From positions 102,602-166,601 of the forward strand of contig NZ_JAHKPZ010000023.1 in NCBI RefSeq assembly GCF_018860825.1: a stretch of 64,000 nt of DNA, written 5' to 3'. Position 1 is the first letter of the stretch. Each line of letters starts with the position of its first letter. This DNA comes from Lacinutrix sp. C3R15. GTDB lineage: Bacteria; Bacteroidota; Bacteroidia; Flavobacteriales; Flavobacteriaceae. This document shows positions 25,877 through 34,484 of the stretch, one piece after another. The position numbers and the translations under genes were made by a program. A model generated the notes under the pieces. The model was not told where the DNA came from. It saw nothing but the letters and a program-made list of their open reading frames with translations, and searched no databases.

Positions 25877-28360
25877 ATGGCCTACAAAGAATTTGATGAT
25901 ATAGAAGGGTTAGAATCTAATCATGTTGCTTTTGATTTTAAAGGCTTCTTGTTTAAGGTTATTAACTTATGGAAATTTGTATTATTATGTATTGGTGCTG
26001 CTTTAATTATAGCCTATCTTATTAATGTGCGTAAGCAGGATGTATATAAGCTAGATTCTTTAATAAGTGTAGAGAACGATCAAAACCCTTTTTTTACCGC
26101 CAATACCAGTATTTCTTTTAATTGGGGAGGGGTTTCAGGTAAAATGGGAAAGACCATTACCACCTTGCAAACAAGAACACATAATGAGCTGGTTGTAGAT
26201 TCATTACAGTTTTATATGGATTATCTAAAAGAAGGTAAATACCGAAAAGAAGATATCTATAAACGAGCGCCATTTCAAGTAGATTTAGATATTAAAAAAC
26301 CACAGGTACTGGGGAAACCTATAGGAATTCGTTTTATAAGTGCTACCCAATTTGAGATTTTTACTGCCTATGAAGGTGCAGGAGGTAGCGGGCAAATATA
26401 CAGTAGCAAAGAAGTAGTACCAGTAACAGTACCAGTAGGAGAATTTACAAAAAGTTTTTCGCTAGGTGAGCCTGTAAATCTGCCTTTTTTTAGCGGAACA
26501 CTAATGCCTAGAGCGCATAGAAATATAAAACCAGGAACTGAGTTTTATTTGCGCTTTAAAAACTTTGATGGCGTTGTAAATTCTTATAAAAAAAGTATAA
26601 GTGTAGGCTCTTTTAATTCTTCAAACTCTCCAGTATTAAGGCTTTCGTTAGCAGGAAATAATAAGGGTAAAATTGTAGATTACTTAAATACTACTGCAGC
26701 TATATTGAGTAGAACCGAGTTAGAACGTAAAAATTTATATGCAACCAATACCATTAAATTTATTGATAGTAGTTTGGCAGCAGTAAATACCGATTTAACC
26801 GATGTTACTAAAGAGATGAATTCTTTTAGAAAGAAAAACAAAGTCTTTGATGTAAGTGTAGAAATGACTAACATTTCAGGTAAGTTAAAATCTTTTGAAG
26901 CCCAAAAAGAAGCCGAAGAAACCAAGTTAAACTATTTAAATAGGTTAGAAAGTTACTTACAGACTAAAACCGATTATACCAATATAGCAGCACCTACTTC
27001 TGTAGGGATTTCTGAAGGGAATATTTTAACAAGCGTGTCTAAAATAACAAACCTGGCTATTGAGCGTAGAAGTTTAGAATATACTACTAGAGAGTCTTCC
27101 GCTATTTTTAAAAATATAGACAGACAAATAGATGCAGAAAAAAATGTGTTGCTGGAAACTATTAAATCTACCATAAGCACGATCAATCTTCAGTTAGGTA
27201 CTATTAATAGAGAGATTGCTATTTTAAGTGCTAAGTTAAATGACTTACCAGAAGACCAACAAGAGTATTTAAAGATTCAGCGAAAATTAGATATTAGCCA
27301 GGAAGCGTATAATGTGTATATGAATAAGCGCAGTGAAGCAGCTATTGTAAAAGCGGCTAATATCTCGGATATCACCATTGTAGATGAAGCAAAAGATATT
27401 GGAGGAGGAAGAATAGGGCCTAATACTTCCTTAAATTATATGATGGGGTTAATGCTGGGTTTCTTTATTCCGTTGTTTTTAATATTTGTTATTTTTCTAT
27501 TAGATAACACAATTCATGGTTCTGATGAGGTAGAGCATTTATCTAGCATTCCAATTTTAGGGCTTATAGGTAAGTATCGCTACCATAATAACTTAGTGGT
27601 TTTTGAAAAACCAAAGTCTGCAGTAGCAGAGTCTTTTAGAGCAATTCGATCTAGCTTGCAGTATTTTTATAAAAACAAGTTAAAAGAGGAACAAGAAGGA
27701 GGTAAAACCATAATGATTACCTCTTCTGTAAGTGGAGAAGGGAAGACCTTTTGTTCTATTAATATTGCAACAGTATATGCCTTATCAGGAAAGAAAACAA
27801 TATTATTAGGACTGGATTTACGTAAACCAAAGATATTTGATGATTTTGGTTTAACCAATGAAAAAGGTATTGTAAACTATTTTATTGGCGATAGTGAATT
27901 TGATGAGGTAATAAATACTACACATGTAGAAAACTTAAGTGTGGTTACTTCAGGACCTATCCCTCCAAATCCATCAGAGTTGCTTATGAGTGACAAAATG
28001 GGAGCGTTAATACAACGGTTACGTCAAGAGTATGATATGATTGTATTAGATACACCACCTTTAGGTTTAGTTACCGATGCCTTAGAGTTGGTGCAGTATG
28101 CAGATGCTTCTATTTTTATGGTTCGTTTAGATTATACTAAAAAAGGAATGTTACAATTAATAAACGCGAAGTATCGTGCAGGTGAGGTAAAAAACATCAG
28201 TTTTGTGCTTAACTTCTACAAACATAAGTCTAACCATAATTATGGGTATGGCTATGGTTATGGGTACGGTTATGGCTATGGTGTTTATGGTAACGCCTAT
28301 CATGAAGACTCAAAAAAGTCATTATTTAAAAAAGTTAAAGCATTTATTAAAAGTATTTAA
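25877..28360 (+). CDS. Wzc-like BY-kinase / polysaccharide co-polymerase
   Basis: 827 aa. N-terminal Wzz-type part with a transmembrane helix at about 35-57 (VINLWKFVLLCIGAALIIAYL), a long periplasmic coiled coil, and a second helix at about 523-542. The C-terminal bacterial tyrosine kinase domain has Walker A SSVSGEGKTF, Walker A' LLGLDLRKP and Walker B MIVLDTPPLG. The tail (about residues 784-810) is a Tyr cluster of seven YG dipeptides followed by VYG and NAY, the usual autophosphorylation site. It controls chain length or export together with the Wza-like protein. Confidence 0.94.
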   Translation: MAYKEFDDIEGLESNHVAFDFKGFLFKVINLWKFVLLCIGAALIIAYLINVRKQDVYKLDSLISVENDQNPFFTANTSISFNWGGVSGKMGKTITTLQTRTHNELVVDSLQFYMDYLKEGKYRKEDIYKRAPFQVDLDIKKPQVLGKPIGIRFISATQFEIFTAYEGAGGSGQIYSSKEVVPVTVPVGEFTKSFSLGEPVNLPFFSGTLMPRAHRNIKPGTEFYLRFKNFDGVVNSYKKSISVGSFNSSNSPVLRLSLAGNNKGKIVDYLNTTAAILSRTELERKNLYATNTIKFIDSSLAAVNTDLTDVTKEMNSFRKKNKVFDVSVEMTNISGKLKSFEAQKEAEETKLNYLNRLESYLQTKTDYTNIAAPTSVGISEGNILTSVSKITNLAIERRSLEYTTRESSAIFKNIDRQIDAEKNVLLETIKSTISTINLQLGTINREIAILSAKLNDLPEDQQEYLKIQRKLDISQEAYNVYMNKRSEAAIVKAANISDITIVDEAKDIGGGRIGPNTSLNYMMGLMLGFFIPLFLIFVIFLLDNTIHGSDEVEHLSSIPILGLIGKYRYHNNLVVFEKPKSAVAESFRAIRSSLQYFYKNKLKEEQEGGKTIMITSSVSGEGKTFCSINIATVYALSGKKTILLGLDLRKPKIFDDFGLTNEKGIVNYFIGDSEFDEVINTTHVENLSVVTSGPIPPNPSELLMSDKMGALIQRLRQEYDMIVLDTPPLGLVTDALELVQYADASIFMVRLDYTKKGMLQLINAKYRAGEVKNISFVLNFYKHKSNHNYGYGYGYGYGYGYGVYGNAYHEDSKKSLFKKVKAFIKSI

Positions 28361-28395
28361 TATATTGTTATCGCTATTAATCTATAAATATAATA

Positions 28396-29685
28396 ATGAA
28401 AATGCATAAAATAACCGTTATTGGTTTGGGGTATGTAGGTTTGCCATTGGCTGTAGAATTTGCCAAAAAGTATCCTGTTGTAGGCTTTGATATTAACACG
28501 CTTCGCGTTGGAGAATTACAGCAAGGAATAGACAAAACCTTAGAAGTAGAAACTCCTGCGTTACAAGAAGTATTAGTTTCTAAAACCACTGCCACCAAAG
28601 GACTTCTTATTACCAATAAGCCAGAGCATCTGGCAGATTCTAATATCTTTATTATAACCGTACCCACACCCACAGATGCATTAAACAAGCCTGTTTTTAC
28701 GCCGCTTGTAAAAGCTAGTGAAACGGTTGCTAAGGTGTTAAAAAAAGGAGATATCGTTATATATGAATCTACAGTATATCCTGGGGTTACCGAAGATATT
28801 TGCGTGCCTATTTTAGAAGCACAATCGGGTTTAGAATACAATGTTGACTTTTTTGCAGGCTATTCCCCAGAACGTATTAATCCAGGAGATAAAAAACATA
28901 CCGTTACTAAAATATTAAAAGTAACCTCTGGTTCTACACCAGAAATAGCTACTGTAGTAGACGATTTGTATAAATCGATTATTACAGCAGGAACCCATAA
29001 AGCACCATCTATAAAGGTTGCAGAAGCAGCAAAAGTAATTGAAAACTCCCAACGGGATATTAATATTGCCTTTGTAAATGAGTTGTCTAAAATATTTAGA
29101 ATACTAGATATCGATACTAAAGCCGTTTTAGAAGCAGCTGGAACCAAATGGAATTTCATCAACTTCACGCCAGGATTGGTAGGAGGGCATTGTATAGGCG
29201 TAGATCCGTACTACTTAGCACAAAAAGCGATTGAGTCTGGTTACAACCCTGAAATTATTTTAGCAGGCCGAAAAATGAATGACAGTATGGGGAGCTATGT
29301 GGCGCAGGAGACCGTTAAAATGATGATTAAAAAAGGGGCTACCATTAAAGGTGCTAAAGTTTTGGTTTTAGGAATTACCTTTAAAGAAAACTGTCCAGAT
29401 ATTAGAAACTCCAGAGTTATAGATATTATTAAAGAACTAGAAACTTATCATGTAGATGTAGATGTTTTTGATCCTTGGGCCTCTTCAGAAGAGGTAAAGC
29501 ATGAATATGGTTTTGATTTATTATGCTCTAAAACAGAAATAAGCGCCAATTACGATGCTATTATTTTGGCTGTTTCGCATAATGAATTTAAAGCATTAGA
29601 TATGGAAGCATTAAAATCTCCTATAGGTGTAATATTTGATGTAAAGTCTTTATTACCTGTAGAGCAGGTAGATGGGAGACTTTAA
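28396..29685 (+). CDS. UDP-N-acetylhexosamine 6-dehydrogenase (WbpO/TviB-like)
   Basis: 429 aa. NAD-dependent nucleotide-sugar dehydrogenase: Rossmann motif VIGLGYVGLPLAVEFAKKY, FIITVPTPTD, STVYPGVTE, YSPERINPGDK, central KVIENSQRDINIAFVNEL, and the catalytic Cys loop GLVGGHCIGVDPYYL. The C-terminal domain has GITFKENCPDIRNS. The sequence is of the WbpO/TviB group that oxidises UDP-GalNAc (or UDP-GlcNAc) to the uronic acid. The next gene is the matching C4-epimerase, which supports UDP-GalNAcA as the product. Exact substrate is inferred. Confidence 0.9.
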   Translation: MKMHKITVIGLGYVGLPLAVEFAKKYPVVGFDINTLRVGELQQGIDKTLEVETPALQEVLVSKTTATKGLLITNKPEHLADSNIFIITVPTPTDALNKPVFTPLVKASETVAKVLKKGDIVIYESTVYPGVTEDICVPILEAQSGLEYNVDFFAGYSPERINPGDKKHTVTKILKVTSGSTPEIATVVDDLYKSIITAGTHKAPSIKVAEAAKVIENSQRDINIAFVNELSKIFRILDIDTKAVLEAAGTKWNFINFTPGLVGGHCIGVDPYYLAQKAIESGYNPEIILAGRKMNDSMGSYVAQETVKMMIKKGATIKGAKVLVLGITFKENCPDIRNSRVIDIIKELETYHVDVDVFDPWASSEEVKHEYGFDLLCSKTEISANYDAIILAVSHNEFKALDMEALKSPIGVIFDVKSLLPVEQVDGRL

Positions 29686-29690
29686 AACTT

Positions 29691-29729
29691 CTCGTCATTG
29701 CGAGAAGCATAGCTACGAAGCAATCTCAT
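29691..29729. repeat. CGTCATTGCGAG-type intergenic repeat
   Basis: CTCGTCATTGCGAG...GCAATCTC, a half-palindromic element of a kind widespread in bacterial intergenic DNA, directly after the dehydrogenase stop and before the 150-bp repeats. Confidence 0.7.
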
Positions 29730-29752
29730 AATTAGGAGTCTAAAAAATAAAT

Positions 29753-30157
29753 ACAATGTCATTTCGAGCTTGACGAGAAATCTCTTTTGAACGGATGACT
29801 GAAACCAATGGCATTTCGAGTGCTCCCGATATTTTTCGGGATGGTATCGAGAACAGGCTAATGAAATGCTTAAAATAATCAAGGAACAACGGATAACTAA
29901 AATACAATGTCATTTCGAGCTTGTCGAGAAATCTCTTTGGAACGGATGACTGAAAATATGTCATTTCGAGTGATCCCGATATTTTTCGGGATGGTATCGA
30001 GAACAGGTTAATAGAAATGCTTAAAATAATCAAGGAACAACGGATAACAAAAACCAATGTCATTTCGAGCTTGTCGAGAAATCTCTTTGGAACGGATGAC
30101 TGAAACCAATGTCATTTCGAGTGATCCCGATATTTTTTCGGGATGGTATCGAGAACA
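29753..30157. repeat. tandem array of about 150-bp repeats (GTCATTTCGAG units)
   Basis: Three units start with GTCATTTCGAGCTTG at 29758, 29909 and 30059 (spacing 151 and 150). Each unit holds two elements: GTCATTTCGAGCTTGTCGAG with AAATCTCTTTGGAACGGATG, then GTCATTTCGAGTGATCCCGA with a CCCGATATTTTTCGGG hairpin and GGTATCGAGAACAGG. Units 1 and 2 end with ATAATCAAGGAACAACGG; unit 3 is truncated. The 514-base gap 29686-30199 has no gene. The array may also attenuate transcription between the dehydrogenase and epimerase genes. Confidence 0.92.
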
Positions 30158-30199
30158 AGTATAACGAAAGCCTTGCAACAAAAATTAAAGACCAAAACC

Positions 30200-31180
30200 A
30201 TGTATACACAACCATACCACAAACAAGATTTATCCAATTTTAGTTTCTTAGTAACTGGAGGAGCAGGTTTTATAGGATCTAATCTGGTAGCATACCTATT
30301 ACAATTCGGCGCAAAAAAAGTACGCGTATTAGATAATTTTTCTAATGGCTATAGAGAAAACTTGACCGAGTTTATGGACAACCCAGCATTCGAATTATTA
30401 GAAGGCGATATTAGAGATCTTGCCACCTGTAAAAAAGCCATGTTAGATATAGATTATGTATCGCATCAAGCAGCATTAGGTTCGGTACCGCGTTCTATAG
30501 CCGATCCAGCAACTACTAATGACGTTAATATATCTGGTTTTTTAAATATGCTTATCGCATTAAAAGAAAGTACTAGCGTAAAACGTATGGTATATGCAGC
30601 ATCTAGTTCTACCTATGGCGATAGTACTTCTTTGCCAAAAGTAGAAGAGACTATTGGTAATCCTTTGTCTCCTTATGCAGTAACCAAATATGTAAATGAA
30701 TTGTATGCCAATGTTTTTGGTACTACGTACAATACCGATGTTATTGGCTTTAGATATTTTAATGTATTCGGACCAAAACAAAGTCCTAATGGCGCTTATG
30801 CCGCAGTAATTCCTTTGTTTATGCAAGCATTAAAAGAAGGGAAAGCACCAACCATTCATGGTGATGGCGGACAAACCCGAGATTTTACCTTTGTCGCTAA
30901 TGCCGTACAAGCCAATGTAAAAGGGATGTTTGCATCTAAAGAAGCAGCTAATCAAGTGTTTAATATTGCCTGTGGGGAACGCATTTCTGTGAATTATTTA
31001 TGGGATACGTTAAACCAAGCAGCCAATACCAATCTAGAAGCGATGTATGGACCAACACGCCAAGGCGATGTAAGAGATTCTTTAGCAGATATTTCTAAAG
31101 CTGAAAAGTTATTGGGATACGCGCCAGAGTATACGGTAGGCGAAGGTTTAGAGCTTACTTGGGACGTGTTTAAAGACTAA
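30200..31180 (+). CDS. UDP-N-acetylglucosamine 4-epimerase (WbpP/TviC-like)
   Basis: 326 aa from the ATG at 30200 (MYTQPYHKQDLSNFSF). The frame upstream to 30143 lies within the repeat array and is rejected. Extended SDR: VTGGAGFIGSNLVAYLLQFG nucleotide-binding motif, LEGDIRD, ASSSTYGDS, and the catalytic YAVTK. FNVFGPKQSPNGAYAAVIPLF and GDGGQTRDFTF are typical of UDP-hexose epimerases of the WbpP/TviC group. It should interconvert UDP-GlcNAc and UDP-GalNAc and feed the dehydrogenase upstream. Confidence 0.9.
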   Translation: MYTQPYHKQDLSNFSFLVTGGAGFIGSNLVAYLLQFGAKKVRVLDNFSNGYRENLTEFMDNPAFELLEGDIRDLATCKKAMLDIDYVSHQAALGSVPRSIADPATTNDVNISGFLNMLIALKESTSVKRMVYAASSSTYGDSTSLPKVEETIGNPLSPYAVTKYVNELYANVFGTTYNTDVIGFRYFNVFGPKQSPNGAYAAVIPLFMQALKEGKAPTIHGDGGQTRDFTFVANAVQANVKGMFASKEAANQVFNIACGERISVNYLWDTLNQAANTNLEAMYGPTRQGDVRDSLADISKAEKLLGYAPEYTVGEGLELTWDVFKD

Positions 31181-31288
31181 GATTTCTTTTGCTCTAAAAT
31201 ACACGAATCTTTTTAAATAAAAGATTGTGTTTTCTTATATTAGCACTATGTATCCTATTTACTATATTATTAGCATTCAAAACCTTTC

Positions 31289-32134
31289 ATGGCATTAGAA
31301 ACTAGAGTTTATCAAAAAGAACGAACCATAAAATTTGGTGCGCTATTAAAAGCGAGTTTAAGCGATATGTACCATTCTCGGTTCTTGGCAAGACAATTGG
31401 CAGAACGCGATATTAAAGCCATGTACAGGCAATCTTATTTAGGTATTGTTTGGGCATTTATAACACCATTAGCTACAGCAGCTGTATGGATTGTTTTAAA
31501 CAGTAGTGGTACTATAGCGTTGTCTGACACCGGAATACCTTATCCTGTGTATGCTTTTTCGGGAACTTTAATTTGGTCTATTATAGTTGCAGCAATTAAC
31601 TCTCCTATGCAAAGTACCAATGCCGCTAAAGGTATTTTAACAAAAATCAATTTTCCAAAAGAAGCCCTTTTAGTATCAGGAATTTACAAGCTGTTGTTTG
31701 ATAGTTTTATTAAAATTATTTTACTAGTATTGTTTGTTTTTGTGTATGGAGTAGGCTTTCATTGGAGCTTGTTATTGTTTCCTGTTGCTATTTTAGGAGC
31801 GGTTTTATTTGGTACTACCCTTGGTTTGTTTGTAACGCCTTTAGGGTTGTTGTATAAAGATATAGGTAAGATAATCTCCTTTGGCTTACAGTTTTTAATG
31901 TATGTTACTCCTGTGGTGTATGCCATACCTAAAACAGGTATTATGCATACCTTAATGACCTGGAACCCTATAACCCCATTGGTGTTAACAGCAAGAGATC
32001 TGGTAGTTGGTTTTCATCCTGTATATGTAAATTATTTTTTAGGAGTCTTGTTGGTTTGCATACCATTATTGTTCTTGGGGTTAATTATTTACCGTATTTC
32101 TATTCCTATAATTGTAGAGCGTTTAAGTGCTTAG
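31289..32134 (+). CDS. ABC-2 type polysaccharide exporter permease (Wzm/TagG-like)
   Basis: 281 aa. The cytoplasmic N-terminus SRFLARQLAERDIKAMYRQS is diagnostic of this permease family. Six hydrophobic segments follow, among them YLGIVWAFITPLATAAVWIVL, GTLIWSIIVAAI, IILLVLFVFVYGVGFHWSLL, LFPVAILGAVLFGTTLGLFV and FLGVLLVCIPLLFLGLIIY. Together with the downstream ATPase it should move a lipid-linked polysaccharide across the inner membrane. Confidence 0.93.
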   Translation: MALETRVYQKERTIKFGALLKASLSDMYHSRFLARQLAERDIKAMYRQSYLGIVWAFITPLATAAVWIVLNSSGTIALSDTGIPYPVYAFSGTLIWSIIVAAINSPMQSTNAAKGILTKINFPKEALLVSGIYKLLFDSFIKIILLVLFVFVYGVGFHWSLLLFPVAILGAVLFGTTLGLFVTPLGLLYKDIGKIISFGLQFLMYVTPVVYAIPKTGIMHTLMTWNPITPLVLTARDLVVGFHPVYVNYFLGVLLVCIPLLFLGLIIYRISIPIIVERLSA

Positions 32135-32216
32135 GTCTACTGTTATTGCCAGAGAAGTGTGGCAATTTCATGATTTAAATGATGGTAAAAAAATAAAAAA
32201 ACAATTTTAAATATAT

Positions 32217-33473
32217 ATGTCTAATACAAAGCAGATAACAAATCCACCAGAAGTTCTGGTAAAAGTAGAGGGGTTGAGCAAGAAGTTTTGCAAAAACCTT
32301 AAAACAAGCCTTTGGTATGGCGTAAAAGATTTGTTAAGTGGTGTTTCTGGTGCTAGTGAAGAGCGCGTATTGCGACCTAAAGAGTTTTGGGCAGTAAAAG
32401 ATATTAATTTTGAGCTGCGACGCGGTGAATGTTTGGGGTTGATAGGGCATAATGGTGCTGGTAAGTCTACCTTATTAAAAATACTTAACGGACTAATAAA
32501 CCCAGACGCAGGTAAGGTAACCATTAAAGGACGTATTGGCGCGCTTATTGAGTTAGGTGCGGGATTTAACCCTATTCTTAGCGGACGCGAAAACATTTAT
32601 AACAATGGCGCTATTCTAGGCTTTAGCCGAAAAGAGATAGATAGTAAACTAGAAGCCATTATAGCCTTTGCAGAGCTTGAAGAATTTATAGACATGCCCG
32701 TACAGCATTATAGTAGCGGTATGAAGGTGCGCTTGGGCTTTGCCGTTGCCGCGGAAATGGAACCCGATGTTTTGATTATTGATGAGGTATTGGCTGTTGG
32801 AGATATTAATTTTAAGACAAAGTGTTTAAATAGAATTGGGGAATTGTTACCTACCTGCGTAACTATATTTGTTTCTCATGCAATGCCTCAGATTGCGCGA
32901 ACATCGAGTAGAGTATTATTAATGAGTAAGGGAAAGTGCTTAATAGATACTACTGATATTTCATTAGGAATTCAAAGTTTTTATAAAGAAATGATATCTA
33001 GCAACAATAAAGGCGTTTCATTTAGTAATGGTAAAACAGAATTATTGAGTTTTAGCATAAATGGAACTGAAATAGTTTCCGATAATGTTATAAATATTGA
33101 GTTTAATAAAGAGTTGAAATTTAGTGCGATTTTACAATTAGAGGATACGGATTCAGGGTATCACGTTAGTTATGCTTTTATTGATGTAGATACTAAAATT
33201 GTAGCAAATGTGTATTCTAAGGTTGCTAAGACTCTATTCCATTTAAAGGGAAAGGTTTTAAATGAGACTATAATAAGTAATCTATGTTTAGGAGCAGGAG
33301 TTTATAACGTTTCTATTAGTGTTTATGAAGTGCTTCCATCTGGTTCTAGAGGAGAAATATATTTATATAATACAAGCATAGGGAGTATTCAAATTATAAA
33401 TGTAGCAACATCAGTTGCACCTGTTCAATTTTTAGGGAAGTGGAAAGAAATAAAACAGAATGAGGTTAATTAA
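32217..33473 (+). CDS. ABC exporter ATPase with Wzt-like C-terminal domain
   Basis: 418 aa. ATPase part (1-250): Walker A GHNGAGKST, the polysaccharide-exporter extension GRIGALIELGAGFNPILSGRENIYNNG, signature YSSGMKVRLGFAVA, Walker B VLIIDEVLAVGD. Residues about 255-418 are a beta-rich domain (LKFSAILQLEDTDSGYHVSY; GVYNVSISVYEV) of the Wzt C-terminal type, which in known systems reads the modified end of the O-polysaccharide. Thus the exported chain may carry a terminal modification. It overlaps the next gene by 14 bases. Confidence 0.92.
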   Translation: MSNTKQITNPPEVLVKVEGLSKKFCKNLKTSLWYGVKDLLSGVSGASEERVLRPKEFWAVKDINFELRRGECLGLIGHNGAGKSTLLKILNGLINPDAGKVTIKGRIGALIELGAGFNPILSGRENIYNNGAILGFSRKEIDSKLEAIIAFAELEEFIDMPVQHYSSGMKVRLGFAVAAEMEPDVLIIDEVLAVGDINFKTKCLNRIGELLPTCVTIFVSHAMPQIARTSSRVLLMSKGKCLIDTTDISLGIQSFYKEMISSNNKGVSFSNGKTELLSFSINGTEIVSDNVINIEFNKELKFSAILQLEDTDSGYHVSYAFIDVDTKIVANVYSKVAKTLFHLKGKVLNETIISNLCLGAGVYNVSISVYEVLPSGSRGEIYLYNTSIGSIQIINVATSVAPVQFLGKWKEIKQNEVN

Positions 33474-34479
33474 AAAGCAAAAGCAAAAGCAAAACAAAAC
33501 TATATATATACATATAGGTACTATGAAAACAGGAAGTAGTGCTGTGCAAAATTATTTAGTAAATAATATAGATTACCTTAAAGAAAACAACGTATTATAT
33601 CCTCAGGTAAATTTAAAAGCCCAAAATTATTTAGCTTTTTCTTTGATGGATAAGGTCCCTAAGCATGTTCAGCATGTTTTACCTAATACCGCTGAAGAAT
33701 TATATCAGAAACTAGTTGATGAAATATTAAAAAGTGAAGAGAGTAGAGTTTTAATTACTACAGAGATTTTTTCTTTAGTGAGTAGCGATAAGTATTTAGG
33801 TGTTGAAGCTTCAAAACGATTATTACATTTATTAGATGGACATGGGTTTAAATTTAAAATCATCTTATTTTTAAGAAAACAAGATGATTTTTTATTATCG
33901 ATGTATAATCAAATTATTAAAAGGCATAATTTTAATAACTTATATTATGAAGATATTATGACCTATTATGAAGAAAACATAGATTTATTCGATTATAAAA
34001 CTATCATAAATTATTGGAGCAATACTTTTGGAGTAGATAATATTATTGTTAAGCCTTATTTAAAAGAAGAAGACATATTAAATACTTTCTTTAAAATATT
34101 TAATCTAAATATAGAAAGTGATAAAAAAGCAGGTTTAAAAAATAAAAGTTTAGGTAGTAAATCAATAACTTTTTTAAGAGAGGCTAATAAATTTAATATT
34201 GATAAATCTGATGGAGATGCAAATAATGTTTTAATTAAAATTATAAAGGATTCTATTGAGCAAGAAGATGACTTAAAGTTGACTATAGAGCAAAAAAAAT
34301 ATGTTTTATCTAAATATGTTAAATCGAATTTAGAAATATCTAATTGTTATTTTAATGGAGATGTGAGTTGGTATAAAAAAGAGGAGATAATTGAAGAATC
34401 AAAAGTAGATGACTCTAAATTAGAAGTATCAGAAGTAATAAAAATAGCAACAGCTATTTGGAATCATTATCAAAAATAA
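33460..34479 (+). CDS. sulfotransferase-like protein 1
   Basis: 339 aa. After a Lys/Gln-rich start, IYIHIGTMKTGSSAVQNYL matches the 5'-phosphosulfate-binding loop of PAPS-dependent sulfotransferases. LFLRKQDDFLLSMYNQII matches the 3'-phosphate-binding R...S motif. The rest is Lys-rich and helical. The inferred role is transfer of sulfate from PAPS to a sugar of the exported polysaccharide. This gene and the next are noticeably AT-richer than the exporter genes before them. It overlaps the Wzt-like gene by 14 bases, supporting co-transcription. Confidence 0.7.
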   Translation: MRLIKKQKQKQNKTIYIHIGTMKTGSSAVQNYLVNNIDYLKENNVLYPQVNLKAQNYLAFSLMDKVPKHVQHVLPNTAEELYQKLVDEILKSEESRVLITTEIFSLVSSDKYLGVEASKRLLHLLDGHGFKFKIILFLRKQDDFLLSMYNQIIKRHNFNNLYYEDIMTYYEENIDLFDYKTIINYWSNTFGVDNIIVKPYLKEEDILNTFFKIFNLNIESDKKAGLKNKSLGSKSITFLREANKFNIDKSDGDANNVLIKIIKDSIEQEDDLKLTIEQKKYVLSKYVKSNLEISNCYFNGDVSWYKKEEIIEESKVDDSKLEVSEVIKIATAIWNHYQK

Positions 34480-34484
34480 AACAA

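Noticed and set aside
29753..30157. Possible CRISPR array
   Set aside because: Units are about 150 bp, nearly identical along their whole length, with no unique spacers of equal size and no cas genes.
30143..30199. N-terminal extension of the epimerase
   Set aside because: It is translated repeat sequence; the family start is at 30200.
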